Shown here: one piece after another, positions 12,791-23,650 of the stretch | Position numbering within the stretch: position 1 is the first letter of the stretch | Layout: each line of letters opens with the position of its first letter | Origin: Capsicum annuum | Taxonomy: Eukaryota > Streptophyta > Magnoliopsida > Solanales > Solanaceae | Assembly: GCF_002878395.1 (NCBI RefSeq) | Contig: NC_061120.1 | Coordinates: 95,006,116-95,070,115 of the forward strand | Reading direction: 5' to 3' | Length of the DNA stretch: 64,000 bases | Notes under the pieces: model-generated | What the model was told of the DNA's origin: nothing | The model's input: the letters and a program-made list of their open reading frames with translations, nothing else | The model's database searches: none | Translations under genes and position numbers: made by a program

Positions 12791-14368
12791 GTGGAGGATG
12801 GTAAGAAAACGTTAGTGTAGGAAGTTCATCACTTTGCCTAACTATGTGGTTGCTTAGTCGATTCACTAGAAGGTAGTGTATGGGTGCAGAGTAGTTCAGA
12901 ATCATCCCTGGTTTCTAAGGCAAAGCAAAAGCAGGATAGGGATCCCAGTCTAGTTAAGTTGAAGGAATCAGTCAGAGATCAAAAAGTGGAGGTTTTCTCC
13001 CGAGGGAGAGTTGGTGTATTGTGTTGCCAGGGTAGGCTATGTGTGCCAGGTGTAGATGACTTGAGGCAGTGAATTCTTGTAGAAGCGCATGGTTCGCGCT
13101 ACTCTATTCATCTAGGGGCCACTAAGATGTACCGTAATTTATGGGAGATCTATTGATGGAGTGGGATGAAAAGAGATATTGCAGAGTTTTTGGCTAAGTG
13201 CTCAACATGTTAGTAGGTTAGTATTGAGCATGAGAAGCCTACTGGGTCCATGCAGGAGTTCAGTATTCCCACTTGGAATTGGGAAGAAGTGAACATGGAC
13301 TTTGTGATGGGTTTGCCTCATACTCTTTGCCTGCATGATTCAGTTTGGGTCATTGTAGACGGAATTACAAAATCAACTCATTTTCTACCAGTCCATACCG
13401 CTTATTCAGCCGAGGATTATGCCAAACTCTATATCAGGGAGTTGGTCAGATTACACAGTGTTTTGGTGTCCATTATCTCAGATAGAGGTACCCAGTTCAC
13501 CTCTTATTTCTGGAATTCACTACAAAAGTGTCTTGGTACCCGAGTTCACCTTAGTATAGACTTTTATACCCAAACAGATAGTCAAGTAGAAAGGACCATT
13601 TAGAATTTAGAAGATATGCTGTGAGCATGTGCGATAGACTTTAAAGGTAGCTCGGATAACCACTTTTCTTTGATTGAATTCGCATATAACAACTATCATT
13701 CCAGTATTTAGATGGCTCCATTTGAGGTGCTTTATGTAAGGAGGTATAGATCCCTCATTGGTTGGTTTGAAGTGGGAAAGGCCAAAGTGGTAGGGACTGA
13801 GTTGGTTTTTGATACCTTAGATAAAGTTCAGTTGATTAGGGAAAGGCTTAAGACAGCTCAGAGCCCACAGAAATCATACGCAGATATACGCAGCAAGGAT
13901 CTCGAGTTTGAGATTGGTGATTTTGTGTATTTAAAAATATCTCCTATGAAAGGAATAAAGAGGTTTGGCAAGAAGCGAAAACTCAATCCCCGATATATCG
14001 GTCTTTATTGAATTCTCAGCCATTTCAGAAAGGTAGCTTACGAGCTTGAGTTTCCTTTAGACTTAGCTTCAGTGCATCTAGTGTTCCATGTCTCCTTGGT
14101 AAAGAAATGTATAGGTGACCCAGTAGTCGTAGTCTCTATAGAAGGCATAGATGTTCAGAACATCCTCTCTTATGAAGAAATTCTAGTCAAAATCCTTGAC
14201 TAACAGATTTACAGAATAAGGAACAAAGAAGTTCTTCTAGTCAAAGTTCTTTAGAAGAATCAGTCCATTGAGGGAGCTACTAGGGAGGCAGAAGCAGACA
14301 TGCGGACCAAGTACCCTTACTTATCTCTGAAAACTCAGACTCAGTATAAGGTAATAGTTTTCCATTGA
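12790..14368 (+). pseudogene. pol: Integrase and C-terminal chromodomain-like region of element D
   Basis: The integrase zinc domain is seen as EAHGSRYSIH...CSTC near 13,080-13,215. In the core, the first Asp is in VNMDFVMGLPH, the second in SIISDRGTQF, and the Glu follows QTDSQVE, so the DDE set is present. The end of the core reads MAPFEVLYVRRYRS, with the GKKRKLNPRYIG (GPF/Y-like) segment after it. The tail VFHVSLVKKCIGDP...SYEEILVKILD is the region before and into the chromodomain of Tekay/Del elements. The frame is the same as gag and closes at 14,366-14,368. Stops include two adjacent TAG codons where CQQ is usual. Confidence 0.88.
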
Positions 14369-14628
14369 ATTACTCAATCTTATGCTCAGATATAGCTACT
14401 AACGTCGTATCAATTAATGTTGCATACTCGGTCATACATTCATGAATCATGTTCGGCTATGTACTCATGCATCAGATATACATGCTCAGTATGATAATTC
14501 AGTATATCAGTAATTTTAGTCATGAAACCATGCTTCAGTTGTGCATGTCCAGTGCCTAAATCAAGTCTATCAGTATTCTAAATTTAATCAGTCTCATTCA
14601 AGAATAAATGTTCCTAATAGAGAGATAT
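14369..14628 (+). other. 3' untranslated part and polypurine tract of element D
   Basis: A short non-coding stretch ends in CCTAATAGAGAGATAT directly before the 3' LTR. The purine-rich AATAGAGAGA is the likely plus-strand primer. Confidence 0.6.
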
Positions 14629-17070
14629 TGTAAAACCCCACAAAATCCTAAGCTCAACTCAGTCTTTTAATCTTGCTAAGAGGTCCCAGATTAAGATAAT
14701 TTTAGCTAAGTATTCAAACTTAGAGTCATTTTGGCCTTCGTAAGTTGGCAACTCTATTTCATGTACTCTAGAACTCTATGACCTTAAAGTTTCAATATTT
14801 AGGTTGATTCATGATTAGGAATGTCAGTAGGTGTTACTGGACGAGTTTTGGATTTTTCAAACCTCATTTGAACTATGTTTGGGAATCCAAAATAGTGTAT
14901 CAATACGATCTTGGCACAGTGTGGCAGCCATCGCATCGATTAATAAATTTTATCTGCTCCTAATGGCAAATTCTAGTGAATCGATGGGGAATCAACGAGG
15001 CGCATTAGACATTGCATCGATCCCAATGACACGGTGCATTGGTCTACGCATCGATAGTTTACTTTTCAGCAATTAAAATGTTGCGTCTTCAGGGGTAATA
15101 GTGTCTTTTTCCCATGTTTATCAGCCCCCAAACCATAATATTAAGTCCCTTTAGAGGCTAAATTCATTCATTATTCTCAAATTTCTCAAGAATAAAAACC
15201 ATAGAGGGATCAATTTCAAATCAAGAACTCAAAGAAACCACCACCAATCTTTCAGAATTCAGGCACTAAGGTATGTGAAGTGTTTATCCAAGGATATCCT
15301 TCCACCCTTAGAGTCCAAGAAACTCTTTTAAAATTCAAGTTAATTGATTTCATGGATTTCTTGTTGGATCTTGAATGTATTCAAGATTATAATGTTAATG
15401 GTAATTTAACTCCATGATTTGTCCCACGTTTCATGCAAACTAGTTAATTGTGAATTGAACTTTGTGAACTTCATGTTAAATTCTTGAGTTGCAAGTTGAA
15501 TGAAGAATTCATGACAGTACTATATGTGTGTTGATATGTGAAATACCCATGCTTCTCAAGTGTTTGTCAAAATGCCTATGTGAATTGACTAGCCCAATCA
15601 TAATATGCTATTATGTGAATTTAATCTTGCACAAGCCCAATGGATATCAAGTTTTTGACAGAAATGCCTAAGTGAATGTATTAGTAGTAAGCTAGTACCA
15701 TTATGCTACTAAAGTTTTATAGTGATTTTCTTTTTATGCTATTGAGTCCTGGGGGTATTTAATACCTGTTAATTTAGTTGTATGCCTAGATGCAGTGTTA
15801 GTTACAGAATCGTATTCTGTCATATCACGATCAGTAGAATTCAGTCAATTGCAGAACTCAGGGAAACTCAGTGAAATCAATTCAGTTCAGTTAATTAGTA
15901 TGATCAGTAACAATTTAGTCCAGCTTAGAACTGTTTAGAAATCAGTCCAGTATCTATTTAGTTGGGAGTACTATTCAACACTGAGTGAACCCAAGGATGG
16001 GGAAGAGGGTATGATCCTTAAAAGCAGTTCTTGTGTTCTAGAACTACGTAGCAATCGTAAGTTGAGACATCAACCAGCCAGTTGAGGGTTGATGAGATGA
16101 TCCACCTGTCAGTTAAGAGTACCACCATTCTCATTAAGAGCACTTTCCAGATAAGGGTGACTCACCTTGTATTTACCCGTGGCATAGTATTAACACTTTT
16201 CCAACTGGGGTTACAGGTTGGATCTCAATCTATTTAGAAAGGGGTATGTCGTTTAGTTGATTACCTCCCACAGTCTCAGTTTTAGTTCCAATCTCAGTAT
16301 AGAACTTAGTTTAGTTCTACAGATTCAGAATTGTCAGATATAGTCACTCAGCCTAGTACGGAACTAAGCTCAGTTCCATCTACAATACTGTTAGATACAG
16401 TTATTTCGTTATCAGTAATTCAATATCCGTAGACTCAAATATAAGTTAATCAGTATTTAGACTTAGTATCGAGTGTTATCACGATCTCAATTACAGTTTA
16501 CGTATTCATGCATAAACTCTCATTTAGTTACATTCATGTTATTCAGACAGTATTATTCATGCACATTAACCCATACGTTTCAGTCAACCTCATATTGCAT
16601 ATCAATACATTCAAAGTACTGATGCATACCTTTGTTTTATGCTATGATGTTTTATATCATAGTTTCAAATGCACAGGCTCCCGATCATCCCTAGCAATTA
16701 CAGATTTTCAGCAGTCAGAGTTAATTGTGAGTCCTCATAGTTGTGGGTATGATTTTTATTTAAGAATTTTAATTTATTTCAGTTGCCAGAGTTAGTTGGG
16801 GACTTATCCCATCAACTCCATGTTTCAGACAGTTTAAAAGCTTTTTCAGACTGGAGTATTTTCAAACAGATGTATCAGATTTGGTATTTTTTATACCGTA
16901 TTTAGTTTTATTAAAGTATTGAAACTTATGACATATTTTCTGCCTAATTTGCACATATTTACAATATTACTATTTAGTTATTGCAGCAGGTACCTATCAT
17001 GTGTTCACTTGTGGTCATTCAGGATTATGAGCACCGGGTAGCATCCGGAGTACAGACTTAGGGCGTTACA
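14629..17070 (+). repeat. 3' LTR of element D (2,442 bp)
   Basis: Starts TGTAAAACCCCACAAAATCC and ends GGGCGTTACA. It is collinear with the 5' LTR, with many substitutions and a few short indels. The frames at 14,831 and 16,508 are chance frames that recur in the 5' LTR. Confidence 0.92.
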
Positions 17071-17075
17071 TATAG
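17071..17075. repeat. Target-site duplication, right copy (TATAG)
   Basis: Perfect match to the 5 bp before the 5' LTR at 7,161-7,165. Confidence 0.85.
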
Positions 17076-17780
17076 GCTTGGTAAATCATCTGCCTTTAAT
17101 GATCTATTCTATCAATGATAAGAAATGGCTAGTCAGAACAAGGCATTATAGATGGGATCATGAAACTAATATGATATTGAAACTAAATCCAACTATGAAT
17201 TGTGTAATATAGGGTCTTAATCTGAAAGAACAATTCTTGGTTTGCCTCCATGAGTTCCGTTGAAGATTTAGGATATCAAGAATGCTTTCTGTTTATCAGA
17301 TTTGAAGTGGCATCCTCATAAGCATTAAGACCTTTCATAGGTTAGCTTGTAATTAACAATTTCTTTATTTTTTCGCTTATGTGATAAACTCATTCTTGTG
17401 AGAACCTTAATAGGTTTTAGCATTTGTCAAGCAAGAAGAATTTTCAAAAAAAAAATTAAAATAAAAAATAAAAGATAATAAGAGAGTTCTATCTTCAAAA
17501 AGTTTTTCATCATACCATAATAGATTCATAATCACTTGGTGGCCTTCAAGTAGGGCTGCACTTTCATCATGCCAGACATACCGTTATGCATTTCACCTTC
17601 ATTAGCCATGTCAACTTCAAATAAGGGATTATTCTTAAAAAGACATCCACCTTAAAATCCTCACAATAAGAGCATAGAATGGAATCACAATTTAAGAATT
17701 CTTAATTTAGGTGTAATGACTTCACATAACTATCTACATGACCAATTATATCAATGTCATCATCAAATTGAAGTTCCTGA
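17076..17780. other. Right flank of element D, no gene recognised
   Basis: AT-rich. It contains an A-rich run with interspersed T around 17,437-17,475. On the minus strand the relic described next may extend into it, but no motif can be named. Confidence 0.5.
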
Positions 17781-19460
17781 AGTTCATCAAAACTATCATT
17801 TAGTGGATCAATATTATACAAAAGTTTATCAGCATCAATATACTTGATAATGAACAATCATTCAAAGCACATGTATCAACACTAGATGGACATAAAGATC
17901 TTACTAGAAGAATCAATCCGGTCATCAGTAAGATCAACAAGTGTTTCCACATTCTCAATATGCACATTATCAAAACATGGAAAAGAATTACATGATAATG
18001 TGCTGTCATTCAAGACATAAGTGTCAATACTAGTTTGACATAAATTTATCTTAAAAAAAATAATCAATTTGGTCATAAATAGGATTAACTAGTATATAAA
18101 CACTCTCAACAAATATATTACCACTATGTGGGAAAGAATTATTAAACTCACATGAAAATAATCTATTACTTACACTCCATTGGCTACTAGCCATCTTACT
18201 AATATTTTACTTTAAAAAAGTATAAGGTTTAGCTTTGTTACCTTGTAGATCATAGGAATTATTGCATTCACTTGATTTTCAATATTGGAGAATGTCTGCT
18301 CCCTTAGGAAGCTTTTTAACAACTTATGATTCTTTATTGCTCGAGGTGCCTTACTAGGCTTATTCCCAAGGATACCTATACAAGAATCAAGACAAGTAGA
18401 AAAAATATTACAAAAGATAGTATAAGGTTGTGACAAATCTCAGATCAGTCCTTACAACCTTTTCTTGTCCACTCTAGAGCTATCACATATAACACCCTTA
18501 CTCCTCTCAATCTTTTGTTTCTTAATTTTATTGGAGTTTTGAAAAGTGACAAGATGCCTTCTGAAAGGTTTAGATATTCCTTCAACTCTAGCTTAAACTT
18601 TGAGTTGCTAGAAATAACCTTTATTTTCTTCATTGGCCCTTCCTCAATCATATTTCGACAAGGAGTAGCTTTCTTTGATTTTTTGACTCCTTGGTTTTAA
18701 GCGTCGATACTAATTAGGAGATCTTGTCAATATTTCTTTGAATGGAGGCACCCAACTCTTGTAGACACAAATGTGAAAGCTTCCCAATTGTATGTGGTTC
18801 ACTTATTACCTTTTTTTCTAAGAATCCATCTCTCTCTATTTTACACATCTTGAAATAATGAATTCTCTCTACGTCTATGGGTCATTGTTTCTTCCACCCT
18901 ACCTCCAACATTAATACCTTACATAGAACATATATCAAAACAAGAATAGGAGGTGTAAGTCTTGCATCCAAGATATAGAGAATGTACCTCTTTGATGGTC
19001 AACATGACATCTCCAAATTATTCTCACATAAATACCTATACCTCCTTGATTAGAATAGAAAGTAGCACAAGAAGAGGAAGGACATCCAACTTCCCTATCT
19101 CCCCTTCTAGGACAACCCTTTTTAAGGTGTTTATAATACATATGGGAGAAAATATTATACCTCACTTCATCTTCATATCCTTAGTGTGAAGTTTAAAAAT
19201 CTTCATCGTCATCAAATAAGTTAAAACAAGGTTCTTCTACCCCTTCGGCGTCATTACAAAAGCCATAATTTTCATACATCTCACCTTCATCTCTGATGTA
19301 GTAATCTTAATCACCATGTTGATCATAATATAATGGACCATCATATCCTTCATAGGGTTCACCACCGTACTCATGAATTTTATTACCTTACTCACAAGAA
19401 CTCAAAGAATCCTCATGTGGCTAATCATCACTATACTCTTAGCTCATGTTGCTACAACCA
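17781..19460 (-). pseudogene. Retroelement-like coding relic of unknown family, acidic with repeated peptide
   Basis: Read right to left, the first part (about 19,200-19,440) is rich in Tyr, Gly, Asp and Glu (EYGGEPYEGYDGPLYYDQHG, then GVEEPCFNLFDDDEDF). The middle (18,445-18,651) is basic. The end (17,800-18,180) holds two or three diverged copies of a roughly 45-50-residue unit with the core SFPCFDNVHIENVETLVDLT. Stops and frameshifts are frequent, so it is dead. No catalytic motif is seen. It may be an accessory or linker region of a Ty3/gypsy element, since such low-complexity acidic repeats occur in retroelement polyproteins, but I cannot name the family. Confidence 0.45.
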
Positions 19461-20380
19461 TAGTCAATAATATCATCCCCACAATAATACAAAGCTATAT
19501 ATGATATTCTCCCTTATATCACCTTTTGTACCTACAAAGCTAGCAAAAAAGTTAGTAATAAAAGTCTCACATAACTCGTATATGAATTCTCAACTCACCT
19601 TCGATAGATTCTTTTCCAAATTGATGGTGTTACTAGCTTTGCTCAATCAAGTAGAGGTTATCTATGCTTTTGGAGGAATGGATCTTTGTGACTCTTGAAA
19701 TAAGGATGAATCAAATAAAACTAACGGACTAGAATCAAGAAAATTAACAATGAGACAATGACAAAAGAATGAGAAAAAATCAAACTCAAATATCTTGTTA
19801 ATATTTAGAAGGTTAATATACAAATTAAAATTAACTTTTGAAACCGATAAAAGGGTAAAATTAATTAAAAAAATAAGTTATCAAGATTTGTACTTGAAAA
19901 AATATTTGGGAAGAAGTTTGATTGAAATACATAGAGAAAAATCTTTAAAAATGCTTTAAAATTGAAGTGGCTAGCCAAAATTGGCATTGATCCATTTTTG
20001 AAGGGCTAAAGCAGTGCTTGGAGGCCTAGAGCTGGCTGGGAAAGGAAGAAGACACTTGGTTCATTCGAAAGCAGAACCTGAGCAACTGCATTGATATCTC
20101 GTAGGGAAGTTACATGGATAATGCCTTGCACGTGGAATTCATTTTCATTGTTGGCTCGTGCTGACGCACGACTGATCTATTACTGACATCATACGAGCCC
20201 TTCTTCTAGCTGGAAGTGCTTAATTATATGTGATTAGGTGCTAGACAATCCTTTTTTTGGACTTAAATTTTTTAGATGTTTTTGTACCCCTTTGGAACCA
20301 CAAACACCTTAACAACAATTATCAATTTGGTTTTTAATCTAATTTACACTTTTTCACTTTCTTCCTTCAGAAGATATAAA
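19461..20380. other. Non-coding stretch between the unknown relic and the C-type LTR
   Basis: AT-rich, with no coding signal. If the LTR at 20,381 is a 5' LTR, this would be its leader, but no primer-binding site is visible next to the LTR. Confidence 0.45.
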
Positions 20381-21633
20381 TGATAGGCCCAAACTACAAC
20401 ACCTTTTAAGGAAGCATAAGTGGTCGTTGTCAAATATAGAACCCAACATAGGTTAGGTTTTAATTCCCACAGGTAATAAGGTGATTACTAAGTTGTATAT
20501 AGTTTAAATGATGATTGCTCGATAATTTCCATGAAATAGGGGGTTTATATTGAAAGTTTTTGAATAATGTCACTTATTTCAAGTTATGATGATTAAATTT
20601 GCAATGTTTATAGCAATAGAGAGAAGAAAAACTAGGATTGTATTCACCGTGGCTTCTAATCACTTTCTAATTAAGTAAAATATGAATTTACATCAACACA
20701 TGCAATTATAAACCAATCCATTCATAATATTCATCCAAGTGTTTTCCAACCTAAATAGATGATTTTCACTTTAATTATTTTGAACTTAAAGCGATGGGAT
20801 TATAACTTGATTTAAGCTTCAAGAGATTAATCTCGTCAAAGCATTAATCTTCAGACAGAGGTTAGAAACTCTAAATTCTTGTTACCAATTCCTTATCCTG
20901 TTATTAACCTCTTTGTTCAAGCAAGTTAAACTTAGGGATTGTTCCAATATTTTTAGTCACTAAAAATTTGTAAATTGAAAATTAGTAATATAACTACAAG
21001 ATTAATCCAAATTCACCAATACATTAACTCTAAAAGCGATTTTCCACCAAGGATTCCACAACCCTAGTTATACGGTTTTTAGCCACTCATGGTAATAAAG
21101 GAGACAAAAGAAATATATTTCATAATGTAAAAAGAAAATCTTACAAAGGAGAAATTCATAATTTCAATCTTTGACAAGAACTAAAAAGTTGTGTTTTTCA
21201 TTACAAAAATATTCGAAGTATAAAAGATGTCTATTCTAAACCATAGACTGGGTATTTATAGGCCCCATAGAAATATGAATTTAAAATTCAAATATAGGAT
21301 ATTTATTCCATATTGATGGGTCATCTAGTGATTCACCAGAAATGTGATGATTCGTCGGTTGAACCATCCCTTGGTGCCACTCAAGCACAAATTATATTTA
21401 AGGCATGATGGATAATGTGATGATTCATTAAGATCCTAGTAGCCTGTAGGGTAAGACAACACTAGAATTCACTTATTTGGTCATTCAGTTTTAAGACCTG
21501 ATGGATGGGGTGACGGTTCTCTAAGACCCTAATAACCCATTAGCTGATCCATCTCTTGGCTTTGATTTCTTAATCATTCTTCTCAGGCACGACAAGTGGT
21601 GTGACGGATCATCGGAGATTTAACGATTCATCA
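20381..21633 (-). repeat. C-type LTR, single copy
   Basis: Collinear with the LTRs at 58,612-59,885 and 59,891-61,169. On the minus strand it begins TGATGAATCGTTAAATCTCC and ends GGGCCTATCA. U3 (21,300-21,633) contains about four diverged copies of a roughly 100-bp unit built on words like 'gtgatgattcatc'. The flanking 5-mers (ATAAA and GAGGA) do not match, so it is not a simple solo LTR. It could be the 3' LTR of the element whose interior lies to its right. Confidence 0.7.
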
Positions 21634-23040
21634 GAGGATATCACACCCATTTACAACACAATCTTTTTTTTTGCTATCATTGGGCTTATTTCTTGAAAGT
21701 AAGCACAAAACTCATTAAAAACACCAATGGTTACTTGAAAAGTTGAAATTATCCTTATTTAAAGATAAAATAGTTTTACAACAAAATGGGCCTTAACAAA
21801 TTTGTTAGCAACCTATGCATGAGTTTTTCATCAACAACCTATCAGGGATCAATGCTTGGCATTACACTACAAATAAGCAACACTACATATACTCAAGATG
21901 CCTAATCGAATAACTAGTAGGTTCAAGTACCATCCACATTCCCTCATACAAAAGAAGTCCCTCATATTAAATATATACACTATTTAGGGACTAGAATTTA
22001 AATCTCTTACTCGTACAACCAACTTCAAATAATATACGCTAGTCCTTACCATTGTACTCAATTTTTAGCCGGTTGTAGGATTACTACAGGACTTAATTGG
22101 GATTGTAACAAAGTCTTGGGTGCAGGTAGGATGCATTTTGGTGACTCATCCCTCCATGACATACATTATCATACAAATCAACTTCAGTTTACTAATCTAT
22201 CCATATTTCCTCATTCATTTACCTATTCCCTTCATTGAATGTGCCTTACTTCCAAAATCGTTTTTCTTTCTTTTTTACCATCTTTCTTTCTTTTTCTAAC
22301 ATTTTCATGCTTTTTCATACTTTCTTATCTCTGTGCGCTCCTACGATCTTTCTTAAATCACCCCCATTCTATACTTATCAAACCTTTCAATATTAGCCAT
22401 CTTCAACTTAGGAAATTTACTTTAGTGGAGGTGCAAATATCATTGAGGGACTCAGTCTAAAATTGTAGTTAAGCGATAGAGAAGGAAAGGCTAATGTTTG
22501 TTTAATAAATAAATTAAAGAGGTTTAATACAAGGATCAAGGGATTTGTTTACATCATTTGGATAGTTCTTTTGGGTAAAGTGGAGTAAGATCAAATAAGG
22601 CATGTGATCCTTTCTTAGACAATCAACTTATCACCTAACAAAATGGACTGGGCAACTTCTAGCAGCACGCACAAAGTAAGAAATCATACAAAGACCTTAC
22701 ACACTCATGGTATGGGGAAATACCGTCACTACCAGTTATCGTACTCATACTCAAGCTTAAATTGCTACACTCATCTATTTATTGCGAATTCCAAGTAAAA
22801 ATCTGTAACAATTAATTATTAGATAAAATCAACACATAGCCATAAATTTTTTGAAATTCTTAGCAGATCATCATTTTCAATTTTAGAAATAACAACTAGC
22901 ATTCATTCATTATCATCCTTTTGCATACACAATATATGAATAAATAAACACAATGAAAAAAATATAAATTCAAATCCTATATATGTCAATTTGACTAGAT
23001 AGCGCATGGGAAAAAAGAATGCAGGCAACAAAAATCTTTG
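21634..23040 (-). other. 3' non-coding interior of an Athila/Tat-type element
   Basis: No gene. On the minus strand the stretch is purine-rich in places (22,250-22,330 reads as GAAAGAAAG-type runs), as is usual upstream of the 3' LTR of these elements. The open frame on the plus strand at 22,239 is the pyrimidine complement and not a gene. Confidence 0.5.
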
Positions 23041-23650
23041 TTGTGATAAAATAAAGGTATCCCACCCTACCAAGATTACAATGCATTATCCCTAATGCAT
23101 AAATAGTAAAAATTCAAGATCAAGGGATGTAATACATCTGAAGCCCTTAGGATTAGGAGTCTGGCATGTCTTTAGAGGCTTTGGTGACCCCAGACTTAGC
23201 AACAGTGACCTTGGTAGTGATTGAGGTGCTTAAAATGTCAATTTCCTCGTTAAATAGAGTATAAATCGATAACACGGGTTGGTGGTCCCAGATAAAGGTG
23301 CAAAACTATAAAATAATCTAGATAACTTATCTTTTACTAACTTAATCCTAGCTTCTTCATATTTGCCTTATTCTTTTATTGCTTTTCTCATAACTCTTTC
23401 TTTATCTATTTCAATCTTATTGTTTCTCTTTCTCGAACTTTCCTTTTCACCACCTTCAATAATTGCTTTTCCTTATCTCTCATTAAGCATGCTATTAAAT
23501 CCAAAAATAGTTTATTCTAATCTAGTTCCACTATAATAGGATTCTAGAATCCAATTGTGTGGGACCTTTTCAATGAGGTAATATCAACTTGGTCCTGCTT
23601 TAGTTTGGCTGTGAACTTGGCCAAATAATCAGGAATGGACAACTCTCTAT
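23041..23650 (-). pseudogene. Post-RNase H remnant of element F
   Basis: Reads on from the RNase H fragment with no integrase between. A short decayed frame (PDYLAKFTAKLKQDQVDITS) is followed by a basic Lys/Arg-rich stretch. Near 23,050-23,105 comes a 'gggataatgcattg...gtagggtggga' phrase. The same phrase type follows the coding region in elements A (47,190-47,230) and A' (29,005-29,035), so it marks the start of the 3' untranslated region. I do not recognise the peptide's function. Confidence 0.5.

Larger units (their letters stand above)
7166..17070 (+). mobile_element. Complete Tekay/Del-like Ty3/gypsy retrotransposon (element D), inactive
   Basis: A 9.9-kb element with all structural parts in order: 5' LTR, initiator-Met primer site, single gag-pol frame, purine-rich tract, 3' LTR and a perfect TATAG duplication. 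The domain order gag, protease, reverse transcriptase, RNase H, integrase, then a chromodomain-like C-terminal region is that of chromoviruses, and the residue motifs fit the Tekay/Del lineage. The two LTRs differ visibly by substitutions and small indels, so the insertion is old. Two frameshifts and many in-frame stops rule out activity. It is the only element here not broken by another insertion. Confidence 0.92.

Noticed and set aside
22239..22460. Hydrophobic small protein on the plus strand
   Set aside because: A pyrimidine-rich tract gives Leu/Phe/Ser codons by composition; it is the complement of the purine-rich 3' interior of an LTR element. The same holds for 49,841-50,044.
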